A stretch of 64,000 nt of DNA from Thalassotalea litorea (GTDB lineage: Bacteria > Pseudomonadota > Gammaproteobacteria > Enterobacterales > Alteromonadaceae), in contig NZ_VCBC01000005.1 of assembly GCF_005843925.1 (NCBI RefSeq), positions 124,001 to 188,000 of the forward strand, written 5' to 3'. Below are positions 7,798 through 15,909 of the stretch, one piece after another. The notes under the pieces are model-generated. The model worked only from the letters and a program-made list of their open reading frames with translations. It ran no database searches and had not been told where the DNA came from. A program made the translations under genes and the position numbers. Every line of letters begins with the position of its first letter. The first letter of the stretch is position 1.

Positions 7798-8481
7798 ATG
7801 ATCACCATTGAAAACCTAAGTAAGCGATTCACGACCGAAGAAGTCGAAACCACCGCATTAAACAATATTAGCTTTGCGATAAAACCGGGTGAGTTTGTTG
7901 CCATTATGGGACCTTCAGGCTGTGGTAAATCAACCCTGCTAAACACTCTGGGCATGCTCGATAGTCCAAGCGAAGGTCACTATTTTTTTGATTCAGAAGA
8001 TGTCGCAACATATGGCGAGAGTCAGTTAGCAAATATTCGTAAAAAGAACATCGGTTTCATTTTTCAAAGCTTTAATCTGATTGACGAGTTGAACGTTGCC
8101 GAGAATGTCGAACTTGCCCTGCTCTATCACAACATATCAAAAGTAGAACGCAAACAACGGGTTGCCGAAGTTCTGGATAAAGTCGGTATTTCTCATCGCA
8201 GCAACCATATGCCAAGCCAACTATCCGGTGGACAGCAACAACGCGTTGCAGTAGCACGCGCAGTGGTCGGTAAACAAAGCCTGATCCTGGCCGATGAACC
8301 AACCGGTAACCTAGACAGCGAACATGGACGAGAAGTCATGGAAATGCTCCAGCAACTCAATAAAGAAGGCACCACCATCATTATGGTGACTCACTCGCCA
8401 GAGCATGCGGAATACGCTGATCGCGTCATTAACCTGTTTGACGGTGAAATCGTTGTTCAGGATTTGCGGGCAGTATCTTAA
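7798..8481 (+). CDS. ABC transporter ATPase, LolD/MacB type
   Basis: The 227-residue nucleotide-binding subunit drives the neighbouring FtsX-type permease. Walker A is GPSGCGKST at residues 38-46, the Q-loop glutamine is at about 90, the signature LSGGQ is at 142-146, Walker B is SLILADE at 161-167, and the switch histidine is in VTHSPEHA. The sequence is of the LolD/MacB/FtsE branch, whose members are mechanotransmission pumps moving substrates within the periplasm or membrane. AAAGGA lies 10 nt before the ATG. It is followed by the permease after 38 bp, so the two are co-transcribed. Confidence 0.94.
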   Translation: MITIENLSKRFTTEEVETTALNNISFAIKPGEFVAIMGPSGCGKSTLLNTLGMLDSPSEGHYFFDSEDVATYGESQLANIRKKNIGFIFQSFNLIDELNVAENVELALLYHNISKVERKQRVAEVLDKVGISHRSNHMPSQLSGGQQQRVAVARAVVGKQSLILADEPTGNLDSEHGREVMEMLQQLNKEGTTIIMVTHSPEHAEYADRVINLFDGEIVVQDLRAVS

Positions 8482-8519
8482 GTTACGGACGTTAGCAATA
8501 GAATTACAGGAAGAATACT

Positions 8520-11003
8520 ATGTTATTGACAAATTATTTTCAGACTGGCTGGCGTAACCTGCTAAAAAACAAATTATTTTCAATGATAAACATCATTGGT
8601 TTAGCCATAGGACTTGCCGCCTGTGCTTTGATCATGATGTTTGTAAAACACGAAACCAGTTTTGATAATTTCTGGAACAATGCCGATCGCATTCATCGCT
8701 CGCATATTACATTTGCCATACCTGGGCGGGATCCTATGCATGCATCCAGCGCCCCTGGGCCACTGATACATGCCTTGAAAAAAGACTTTCCGCAGGTTGA
8801 GTATGCCTCTCGTATTGGTGGTTGGGGACCGACCATCGATCACAACGGACAAGTATTTGTTGAGCAAATTAAGTTGGTTGATGCCGATTTTGCAAAAATG
8901 TTCAGTGTTGATGTGCTCAAAGGCGACCTTGAATTGGCGTTACAGGACAATTCATCCATTGTTCTTAATGAAAGTCTGGCGAAAAAGTACTTTGGTGAAC
9001 AAGACCCATTAGGACAAGTGCTCTCCCTGGACTTTAACTTCTTTAAAAAGGACTATAAAGTCGCGGCAATTATTGCCGATATTCCGGGCAACAGCCAAAT
9101 TGATTTGCCGGCGCTAATTGTCATTGACGAGAACACCTGGAAAGAACAAAATTATATGTTCCATGCGTGGTTTTCGGTAAATTCGCAATTATTTTTTACC
9201 ACTCACCGTGCCGAAGATCTGCTTGAGATCAATCGTCAGTTTGATGAATTTGCCAATCGAAATTTTCCGCAAATGCCGATCGGTGGCGACGATGCAAAGG
9301 CCTCAGACTTTATTAAATTGTCAGCGATGAATATTCAGGACTTACACCTGAACGCCATTGGCTTTGGTGAAATGCGTCCTCAGGGCAGTAAAACCACAGT
9401 TATTACCTTTTCAGCAATCGCCGTGTTGATATTGCTAATTGCCTGCATCAACTTTATGAACTTATCAACCGCCCATGCTGCGAAACGCGCGAAAGAGGTA
9501 TCTCTGCGTAAAGTGTTAGGTGCGACTCGTACCAATCTGGTTACCCAGTTTTTAGGCGAATCGATATTAATGACACTGATTTCAGTCCTGCTCGCATTTA
9601 TTATGGTTGAGTTAGCATTACCTTTTTACAACGACACCCTGAATCAAGAATTGGTAGTAAGTTACGACATCAATACCATCGCGACCTTGCTGCTATTAGC
9701 AACCGGTGTCGGTTTACTAAGCGGCATGTATCCTGCGGTAATTTTGTCCGGCTTTCGCCCGGCAACAGTGCTTAAGGCCAATAAATCAGCCGAAACTGGG
9801 GCATCATTAAAACTCAGAGCTGCACTGGTTATCTTTCAGTTTGCCGTATCGATAGGTCTGTTTGTAGCAACCAGTGTTGTATACAGTCAGATGCAATACG
9901 CCAAACAAATGGATGCTGGGTTTAACAAAGATAATATGATGGTTATTAACCGGGTAAGCCGTGAGGAAGCGAGTAATAAGCGCGAGTTGTTGTTACAGGA
10001 AATTGGTAAACACCCACAGGTTACTGCAATCACCTATTCGAATGAAACGCCTGGCAATACCAACGAAAACAATACTTCGATGCGTACGCCAGATATGTCA
10101 GAAGAAGATGCATTGATCATGGGACAAAGAGCCGTAGGTTATGGTTTTTTCGAGGCGTATGAAATCAATCTAATTGCGGGTCGTGGCTATGATAAAACAC
10201 GCAGTGACATATCGCCAACCGATGAACAATTGCGAGCAGGAGAGAAATTCCCCGGCAGTATCGTGATTAACGAATCGGCGCTCAGACGTTTTGGCTTTAC
10301 CGATGCAAAAAGCGCTTTAGGCCAAACCTTAATTACTGGTCGCGGTGATCCAGGCGAAGACATGTTCGTTGAGCTTTTGATTATCGGCGTGGTAGAAGAT
10401 GTGCATTTTAATAGTTTGCACGCCACCATTCGCCCTGAAGTCTACCCATTATCCGCAGAATTCGCCAATAGCATCAGTGTGCGCTTTACCGGTGCTCCGG
10501 AGCAACTGGTTAAAGATGTAGAAAATTTATGGCGTCAGGAAGTTCCGGGTATCCCCTTCTCCCACAGTTTTGTCGAAGATAATATCGCCGAACTTTATCA
10601 GGCCGAGCAAGGTCAGGCAACGATGTTTGCGGTATTCTCAAGCCTTGCGATCCTGGTGGCATCTTTGGGGCTATTCGGTTTGGCTAGTTTTACCGCCGAT
10701 CGACGCACTAAAGAAATTGGTGTACGCAAAGTTATGGGGGCCGGTGTGTTTGATATTGTCAAAATGCTGATGTGGCAATTCACTAAGCCTGTAATGATCG
10801 CAAGTTTAATCGCCTGGCCTGTCGCATTTTATTTTATGAATGATTGGTTGCAAGCCTTTGTCTATCGTATTGATACGAGTGTGATTATCGGTTTGTCAAT
10901 TGTTGCAGCCTTGTTCGCGCTTTGCATCGCCTGGGTTACCGTTGCCAGCAATTCCATCCGGGTTGCGCGTGCCAACCCGATTAAAGCCCTGCGCTACGAA
11001 TAA
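8520..11003 (+). CDS. Large double-FtsX ABC permease with MacB periplasmic domains
   Basis: This 827-residue permease is about twice the size of MacB or LolC/E. It is built as two repeats: an N-terminal helix (NKLFSMINIIGLAIGLAAC), a MacB-like periplasmic domain and a three-helix FtsX domain (near residues 290-420, with RAKEVSLRKVLGATR). A second helix follows at about 435-455, then another periplasmic domain and a final FtsX domain with DRRTKEIGVRKVMGAG. The conserved EVSLRKVLGA and EIGVRKVMGA loops contact the ATPase. Such fused permeases are common in Bacteroidota and also found in Alteromonadales. A ribosome site AGGAAG lies 8 nt before the ATG. Together with the upstream adaptor and ATPase it makes a complete inner-membrane exporter of unknown cargo. 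Confidence 0.92.
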   Translation: MLLTNYFQTGWRNLLKNKLFSMINIIGLAIGLAACALIMMFVKHETSFDNFWNNADRIHRSHITFAIPGRDPMHASSAPGPLIHALKKDFPQVEYASRIGGWGPTIDHNGQVFVEQIKLVDADFAKMFSVDVLKGDLELALQDNSSIVLNESLAKKYFGEQDPLGQVLSLDFNFFKKDYKVAAIIADIPGNSQIDLPALIVIDENTWKEQNYMFHAWFSVNSQLFFTTHRAEDLLEINRQFDEFANRNFPQMPIGGDDAKASDFIKLSAMNIQDLHLNAIGFGEMRPQGSKTTVITFSAIAVLILLIACINFMNLSTAHAAKRAKEVSLRKVLGATRTNLVTQFLGESILMTLISVLLAFIMVELALPFYNDTLNQELVVSYDINTIATLLLLATGVGLLSGMYPAVILSGFRPATVLKANKSAETGASLKLRAALVIFQFAVSIGLFVATSVVYSQMQYAKQMDAGFNKDNMMVINRVSREEASNKRELLLQEIGKHPQVTAITYSNETPGNTNENNTSMRTPDMSEEDALIMGQRAVGYGFFEAYEINLIAGRGYDKTRSDISPTDEQLRAGEKFPGSIVINESALRRFGFTDAKSALGQTLITGRGDPGEDMFVELLIIGVVEDVHFNSLHATIRPEVYPLSAEFANSISVRFTGAPEQLVKDVENLWRQEVPGIPFSHSFVEDNIAELYQAEQGQATMFAVFSSLAILVASLGLFGLASFTADRRTKEIGVRKVMGAGVFDIVKMLMWQFTKPVMIASLIAWPVAFYFMNDWLQAFVYRIDTSVIIGLSIVAALFALCIAWVTVASNSIRVARANPIKALRYE

Positions 11004-11010
11004 TAATATC

Positions 11011-11048
11011 GGGGTCAGCCGAGGGATTTAGTGCTGACCCCATTTTAA
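11011..11048 (+). terminator. Terminator of the ABC exporter operon
   Basis: GGGGTCAGC pairs perfectly with GCTGACCCC over a 13-nt loop and is followed by ATTTTAATT. It starts 8 bp after the permease stop. Confidence 0.75.
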
Positions 11049-11181
11049 TTCATCTTAGCCGTGTCTTTGCGTGTCAATTCGCTATCATTCACAGTACAAT
11101 CAGACATCGCCCTTCCCCCAACAAACAGAAAAATATCACAAGTATTTTCCAAAAATATCCACATAGGTAGACGAGAAAATA

Positions 11182-11427
11182 CTAACGAGTTTGCTGTTCT
11201 ATGGCATAAATATCATCATCAATGGATTGAACTCGCGTTTCAAAAATCGCTCTGGCATCATGCAAGCCGCGATTGTAATAATACGCGCCGATTTCTTTGG
11301 AAAAAAAGTCTAACAGAAATTCAGCGTCAAACTGCTCCAAATCTTGCTCTAGTTCATTCTCAAAATACGATTGTAACTTAGCTACCATCAATGCTTTTTC
11401 ATGGTTTGTGAATGAAATTTCTGACAT
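11182..11427 (-). CDS. DUF2164 family protein
   Basis: The protein has 81 residues from the ATG at 11427. A TTG start at 11439 is possible but would sit directly on the AAAGG ribosome site. It matches the DUF2164 pattern: a short polar start, then a helix with LQSYFENELEQDLEQF, the conserved EFLLDFFSKEIGAYYYNRGL core and a DARAIFETRV helix. The family is small, all-helical and of unknown function; no catalytic residues are recognisable. It stands alone on the minus strand, beyond the end of the exporter operon, with no clear terminator. Confidence 0.85.
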   Translation of the reverse strand: MSEISFTNHEKALMVAKLQSYFENELEQDLEQFDAEFLLDFFSKEIGAYYYNRGLHDARAIFETRVQSIDDDIYAIEQQTR

Positions 11428-11654
11428 TTTTAAAATCAACCTTTAGTTATATTGTGGCCTTAATGAGGCAATGAAATTCGTGGATGACAAGGTTAGGCAA
11501 AACGACAAGCGGTTAATTTACCGGTTAGAATAACTTACCGTGTGTTTATACAAAATTGCATTTTATGTTTTGTTTGAAAACGCACAATTTTTGATCTAAA
11601 TACGCAATGCTATCGTACTTGTTAAACCATCCGCCTTAATTCGCTGAGGACATT

Positions 11655-11945
11655 ATGAAGACTCTTGCACTTAGAATCTATGACACTTACGAATACGTTT
11701 TTAACTCGGATAAAAGCCCATTGCGACACATTCCCGATCCTGTCAGTCGCTTCTATATCATGACTATTTTAGCGGCAATGTGGAGTTTCACTATCGCTGT
11801 TTATCTTGGCAATATCATTTATTTTGGTATCAGCCTTGCCGCTCACTCCATCGTGCTTCTGATGTTTTTCTTCACAATGGCTGTTTTTTACGATGCGAAA
11901 AGAAACCAGTCTTCATGGCTGATTAACTTGCGTCGACAAAAATGA
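11655..11945 (+). CDS. Small two-helix membrane protein, hypothetical
   Basis: I do not recognise this 96-residue protein. It starts with a polar N-terminus containing DKSPLRHIPDPVSR. Two hydrophobic helices follow at about residues 36-54 and 58-77 (IVLLMFFFTMAVFY), and the C-terminus is basic (NLRRQK). GAGGACATT just before the ATG provides a ribosome site. The helix pair and the positive C-terminal end suggest an inner-membrane protein. No partner is suggested by the neighbours: DUF2164 diverges upstream and the DUF349 operon converges downstream. Confidence 0.65.
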   Translation: MKTLALRIYDTYEYVFNSDKSPLRHIPDPVSRFYIMTILAAMWSFTIAVYLGNIIYFGISLAAHSIVLLMFFFTMAVFYDAKRNQSSWLINLRRQK

Positions 11946-12131
11946 GCGCTACGCTATTCTGGTTCTCGCCTGACATTAAAGCGTGAATGTTTATTGGATT
12001 GATTATTGTATTGTTTTTGTTAAATTTATTGATAAATTGACGAGTGAATTGTTTGAACAATTGCTTGATGTTTTGTTTGTCGCTAACTCGGCAACATTGG
12101 CAACTCGACATAATATTTAGAAAAAACAACA

Positions 12132-12172
12132 ATCAAAAAAAAGAGCTCCAGGTTACCAACTGCGAGCTCTTT
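12132..12172 (-). terminator. Terminator of the DUF349 operon
   Basis: On the minus strand AAAGAGCTC pairs with GAGCTCTTT around a 15-nt loop and is followed by an 8-base T-run. It lies about 190 bp past the DUF349 gene, with the 11-bp tandem repeat in between. Confidence 0.7.
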
Positions 12173-12235
12173 GATGGTTTTCAGGCTGACTCAACAACTT
12201 CCGTTAAGCCGCACGAATACAGCCTTAGCGTTAAT

Positions 12236-12300
12236 GTCTTAGTTTTGTCTTAGTTTTGTCTTAGTTTTGTCTCAATTTTGTCTTAGTTTTGTCTTAGTTT
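12236..12300. repeat. 11-bp tandem repeat, six units
   Basis: The unit GTCTTAGTTTT runs head to tail from 12236. Units 1-3 and 5 are exact, unit 4 is GTCTCAATTTT and unit 6 is exact except for its last base. It sits in the untranslated region after the DUF349 stop (12364) and before the operon terminator. Confidence 0.9.
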
Positions 12301-12363
12301 AATCATCATTCGATATAGAAAAATCTAAGACCTTAGCTTTCGGTTTAACAATAGCCATGGGTA

Positions 12364-15186
12364 TTACATAAACAATGGTTTTACCCGCGCTAACAAAGGC
12401 TCTTGCTCCGTAGTCAGAGGTCCACACGATAGCCACTGGTACAGCTTTTCATTTAGATTCACTTCCGCTCCACTGAGTTTGTCACTCAACATAGAAACCT
12501 GCAGCGCCTGGCGTAAATGTGCCTCCTCTTTAGGAGATTCTACCTGAGCGATAATTTCCATTTCCAGGGTTAATTTATTCCGTTCATCCTGATGCAACTC
12601 GCCTTTAAACGCCGAGTTCAGAGCCCGTTGATTGGCCTTATTCAGCTCTTGATACGTCGGTTCATCTTGAATCGCCTGTGGATCACAGTCCTCAGTACTC
12701 ATGCTTTGAAATAGATTGAACAGATTATCATACTGTCGCTGTTGATTCTGTTTGCGCAACCATTGTTCTCGCTTACCGATCCTTTCTTCTAACAGCCCGA
12801 CTTTACGACTTAAACTAAGGTTGTTTTTGTCCGAATTAACGCCATCATGGCGATGGTTTTTAATTTCAGCAACAAGGGCATTAACCCCGGATTTTAGTGC
12901 ATGCAGAGATTTTGCGTCTGCTTTTTCTATGTCATGCGATAATGCTTTAAAACGAGTTTCCCACTCACTCTGTAATTTGGCAATTTGCGCGTTATTATCC
13001 TTAATCTCTTCATCTCTTTTTGCAAACGCCGAATCGTTAATGGCACGAAATTGTAGCCACAATTGATTGTCTTGCGGTGCACCTGCAAAGCCAATGGCAC
13101 GCCACTGTTTCTGTAACTTTTTAAGCACCTGAGTGGCGCGATTAAAATCGTTTGTCGCAAGGATTTGTTCTGCTTCACTAATCAACGCCTGCTTAGCTAC
13201 GGCATTTTCTTGTTGATAAAGCCTTATTTGAGCTTTAATCGGATCGACGACGTTGTGATAGCTTTGCTGTAACGATTGATATTGTGTTCGTTCAACTTCA
13301 CCCGCTTGTTTCCATCGGCTCATAAGCTGATTTAGCTGAGTATTTAGCACATTCAACGATTTCCCCTGAGCATGCTGAAGCTTTTCAGCAAGCTCTGCAA
13401 ACTCGCCAAGTAATGCTTGCTTGGTCGCTAAGTTAGTTGCTCTAATTTCAGACTGTTGTGCATAGTAGCTTCTGCATGGCGCAAATGCCTGTTCGCACAA
13501 ACGATTGAATGTTTGGTTTAGCTGCCCTTCCTGTTCACCCTCGGCTTTTCCTAGCGCCAACCAGCGTTGACGAAATTGTTTAACGTGCGCCGCTTGTGCG
13601 TTAAGATCTACCAATGGAGACTCGACTAATTGTTGGAGTTGCGCCAAAACTTCCTGCTTTCTTGGCACCACGACAAACGATTCGAGGGCTTTAAGTTCTT
13701 CTACCCGTGCCTGAACTTTTTGCAGGTCATCAGGGTTAAACGTTTGTTCCGCACCAGAGAAATCACCTAAGGCCGTTTGAATTTTTCGATACACAGCCAT
13801 AGCCGCACGATATCTTCCGGCGTTATCCAACCGTTCAAACTCAGCGAAGCGTTGTTTAAACCAATGCTGTTGCTCTCGCTTTTTCAGGCGTAATGGTTTT
13901 AATGACGATTGCCATTGGCGGTTCAATGCACGTGCAGCTTCATTGATGGACTGTGGTAACCAATTTTCGATATTCTCGGTACATAGACGCCATTGCTCGC
14001 GCCATAGTTTAAACGTCAGTTCCGCGGGTTCTAAGTCAGCTTGGCTATCAGGCAACTTGTGCTCTGACAATTGCGAAATTAAACGAGTTGCACAGACGAT
14101 TTGCTCTCTGATTGTCTCTGCCTGAGTCAATAAGTTGTCTGCCCGTTGCAGCGCAATGGTTACTTGCTTTTGAGAATCGTTTGGAACTTGTATTAGCGCC
14201 ATAAGTTGTTCTATCTCAGATACAACGACACGCACCTGTTCAAGAGGCGCATCTTCGCTAATCACCCTATTTTGTGTCTCTGCTAACGTAGTAAGTAAAC
14301 CTTTAAGTTCAACCTGCTGCTGGTTGAGTTGTTGCTGGTGTAGCCGTTGCATTTTGTGATGCGCCAACCGCTCGTGCATTTTCGCAAGATGCTCGGACAG
14401 TTTAGATTCAATCAAACTGTGCTTTTGAATCAGTAGTTGTTGTTCCTCAGCAGATAGCAACGATAGCTGTTCTATCAACTGTTGCCATTCAACGCTCATT
14501 CGTTGATGTTGCTCGATAACAATTTCAGCTTGTTGTTGATCACGTAAAGCCAGTAATTTAGACAGCACTAATTGCGCATTCTTTTTGATTTTACCCGGTC
14601 GCTCTCGTAATTTAGCTAACCCATCCATTTTTTCAATAACGGCTTCTTTTGCTGTTTCATCTATGACATGTTTGGCTAATTTAGCCAACGACTTTTGTTC
14701 ATTGACTTTATCGATAATGACGCATTGAACCGCGGCAAATGAAGTTTGTTGAAATAACGCATGCAATGTTGGCAGATGATCAGTTATGGCGGCATAATCT
14801 AATTCAAACGATTCGTTGGGTTGCACTTGAAACCATTGCAACAAAAATTGCGAGCAGCCTTTTTGTTCCCGGATCCTTTGATAATAACTTTGCTGTTGGC
14901 TCAATTCAAAATCATGTTCTGGGTGAATTAAAAACGATTCAATACGACGTTGTGCAAAGTCTACTAACGCTTGAGGATACTGCGCTGAGTCAATGGCAAG
15001 CAACGTTGAGGGTGACTCTAATGCCAGTAGCGCCTGTTTACGAACCCGCAGATCAGGATCTGTCGCTAATAGCTCTGACAAAATGGATTTTGTATCCCCT
15101 TGCCCGGCAAGTTCCTTAATTGCTTCAACACGAATACTCGCATCCTGATGTTGCCACTTCGCTTTACGCCATTTTTTAAAAATCAT
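12364..15186 (-). CDS. DUF349-repeat protein with N-terminal HEAT-like region
   Basis: A 940-residue, mostly helical and glutamine-rich protein. The first 100 residues look like HEAT-type repeats (IRVEAIKELAGQGDTKSIL, then DPDLRVRKQALLAL). The middle holds long coiled-coil stretches. From about residue 390 there are several DUF349 units, each with a W-x-x-x-G/A core and a following F-x-x-x-x-x-x-F helix (KQWRAIGFAGAPQDNQLWLQF is one such region). DUF349 proteins are widespread in gammaproteobacteria and some actinobacteria, with no settled function. The start ATG overlaps the stop of the upstream DUF1315 gene by 4 nt, so the two are translated together. It has no signal peptide and is presumably cytoplasmic. 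Confidence 0.85.
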   Translation of the reverse strand: MIFKKWRKAKWQHQDASIRVEAIKELAGQGDTKSILSELLATDPDLRVRKQALLALESPSTLLAIDSAQYPQALVDFAQRRIESFLIHPEHDFELSQQQSYYQRIREQKGCSQFLLQWFQVQPNESFELDYAAITDHLPTLHALFQQTSFAAVQCVIIDKVNEQKSLAKLAKHVIDETAKEAVIEKMDGLAKLRERPGKIKKNAQLVLSKLLALRDQQQAEIVIEQHQRMSVEWQQLIEQLSLLSAEEQQLLIQKHSLIESKLSEHLAKMHERLAHHKMQRLHQQQLNQQQVELKGLLTTLAETQNRVISEDAPLEQVRVVVSEIEQLMALIQVPNDSQKQVTIALQRADNLLTQAETIREQIVCATRLISQLSEHKLPDSQADLEPAELTFKLWREQWRLCTENIENWLPQSINEAARALNRQWQSSLKPLRLKKREQQHWFKQRFAEFERLDNAGRYRAAMAVYRKIQTALGDFSGAEQTFNPDDLQKVQARVEELKALESFVVVPRKQEVLAQLQQLVESPLVDLNAQAAHVKQFRQRWLALGKAEGEQEGQLNQTFNRLCEQAFAPCRSYYAQQSEIRATNLATKQALLGEFAELAEKLQHAQGKSLNVLNTQLNQLMSRWKQAGEVERTQYQSLQQSYHNVVDPIKAQIRLYQQENAVAKQALISEAEQILATNDFNRATQVLKKLQKQWRAIGFAGAPQDNQLWLQFRAINDSAFAKRDEEIKDNNAQIAKLQSEWETRFKALSHDIEKADAKSLHALKSGVNALVAEIKNHRHDGVNSDKNNLSLSRKVGLLEERIGKREQWLRKQNQQRQYDNLFNLFQSMSTEDCDPQAIQDEPTYQELNKANQRALNSAFKGELHQDERNKLTLEMEIIAQVESPKEEAHLRQALQVSMLSDKLSGAEVNLNEKLYQWLSCGPLTTEQEPLLARVKPLFM

Positions 15187-15506
15187 AAGTCTTTAAATCG
15201 AGCGATATCATCGCCTGGTTTTTGTTCCTGTTTTGGGTTTTGTGAACGAGATTGCTGTGCGCCTTTCGCAAGGTCCGCACGCAATTCACGTTTGCTCTTG
15301 TGAATCAATTCACCATCGGAGCCAACGGTCATCATCTCGTCGCTGTTTAAATGTCGAGCCTGATACGCCATCGTAATTTGCAGTGCCGATTGACGTGTAG
15401 CGTCATCGACCAATGTACCCTCAGGCCATCTTCCGGTTTCCGCCGCAGTTTTCATCCGCTCATACATTTCTTTCGACATTGAGTCGACAATTTCAATTAA
15501 ATTCAT
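15183..15506 (-). CDS. DUF1315 (YeaC family) protein
   Basis: A 107-residue protein matching E. coli YeaC: it begins MNLIEIVDSMSKEMYERM, then TGRWPEGTLVDD, the conserved core LQITMAYQARHLN, and HKSKRELRADL. The C-terminal 25 residues are a low-complexity polar tail absent from E. coli. Function is unknown. It starts 2 bp after the stop of the zinc-ribbon gene, and its own stop overlaps the DUF349 start. These three genes form one tight operon, which suggests related roles. Confidence 0.87.
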   Translation of the reverse strand: MNLIEIVDSMSKEMYERMKTAAETGRWPEGTLVDDATRQSALQITMAYQARHLNSDEMMTVGSDGELIHKSKRELRADLAKGAQQSRSQNPKQEQKPGDDIARFKDL

Positions 15507-15508
15507 GC

Positions 15509-15832
15509 TTACTTTCGTTTTATAATCATCATTCGTACCCGATTAACCAGATACCATACAAAGCCGATCACCGCAGAACCCGTGGCTAGATTGTGTTGAA
15601 TCGATCCGGGTTCTGGTTCACCCCAGAACATTGAACCTATCCCGGCACAAAATAACAACATCGCAATCATTGATTGAGTCATTAATTTTTGCGATCGTTC
15701 AATCTTCTTCATGCGCTCTACATTCAAGCGTTGCTCTGAATCCATATCACCAAGTTCGATTTGGCAATGTTCACACAACTTCGCCAAGGAAGAAATTTTC
15801 TTAGAACAATTTGGGCAATTCACTAAAGCCAT
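15509..15832 (-). CDS. Zinc-ribbon membrane protein, hypothetical
   Basis: The likely start is the ATG at 15832, which has GAGG 6 nt upstream. A longer frame to 15934 would run through the symporter's terminator and overlap its stop. The 107-residue product opens with MALVNCPNCSKK and a second CEHC pair near residue 20, a four-cysteine zinc ribbon. A charged linker follows (EQRLNVERMKKIERS), and then two hydrophobic helices at about 52-67 and 80-97 before a basic end. It appears to be an inner-membrane protein with a cytoplasmic zinc-ribbon head. No family name is certain. It leads the operon with DUF1315 and DUF349. Confidence 0.75.
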   Translation of the reverse strand: MALVNCPNCSKKISSLAKLCEHCQIELGDMDSEQRLNVERMKKIERSQKLMTQSMIAMLLFCAGIGSMFWGEPEPGSIQHNLATGSAVIGFVWYLVNRVRMMIIKRK

Positions 15833-15864
15833 AGACACCTCTTTAATTTGAAATTGCATTTTAC

Positions 15865-15895
15865 AAAAAAAAACACCCATTGCGGGTGTTTTTTT
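15865..15895 (-). terminator. Terminator of the AGCS symporter gene
   Basis: AACACCC pairs with GGGTGTT around ATTGC, flanked by an A-run and a T-run, so it can act in both directions. It lies 20 bp past the symporter stop. Confidence 0.85.
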
Positions 15896-15909
15896 CATGA
15901 AATTATAAA

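Noticed and set aside
11061..11381. 106-codon plus-strand frame
   Set aside because: Mostly opposite the DUF2164 gene, which has clear family conservation; the plus-strand frame looks like noise.
14739..15119. 126-codon plus-strand frame inside the DUF349 gene
   Set aside because: Shadow of the long helical reading frame on the minus strand.
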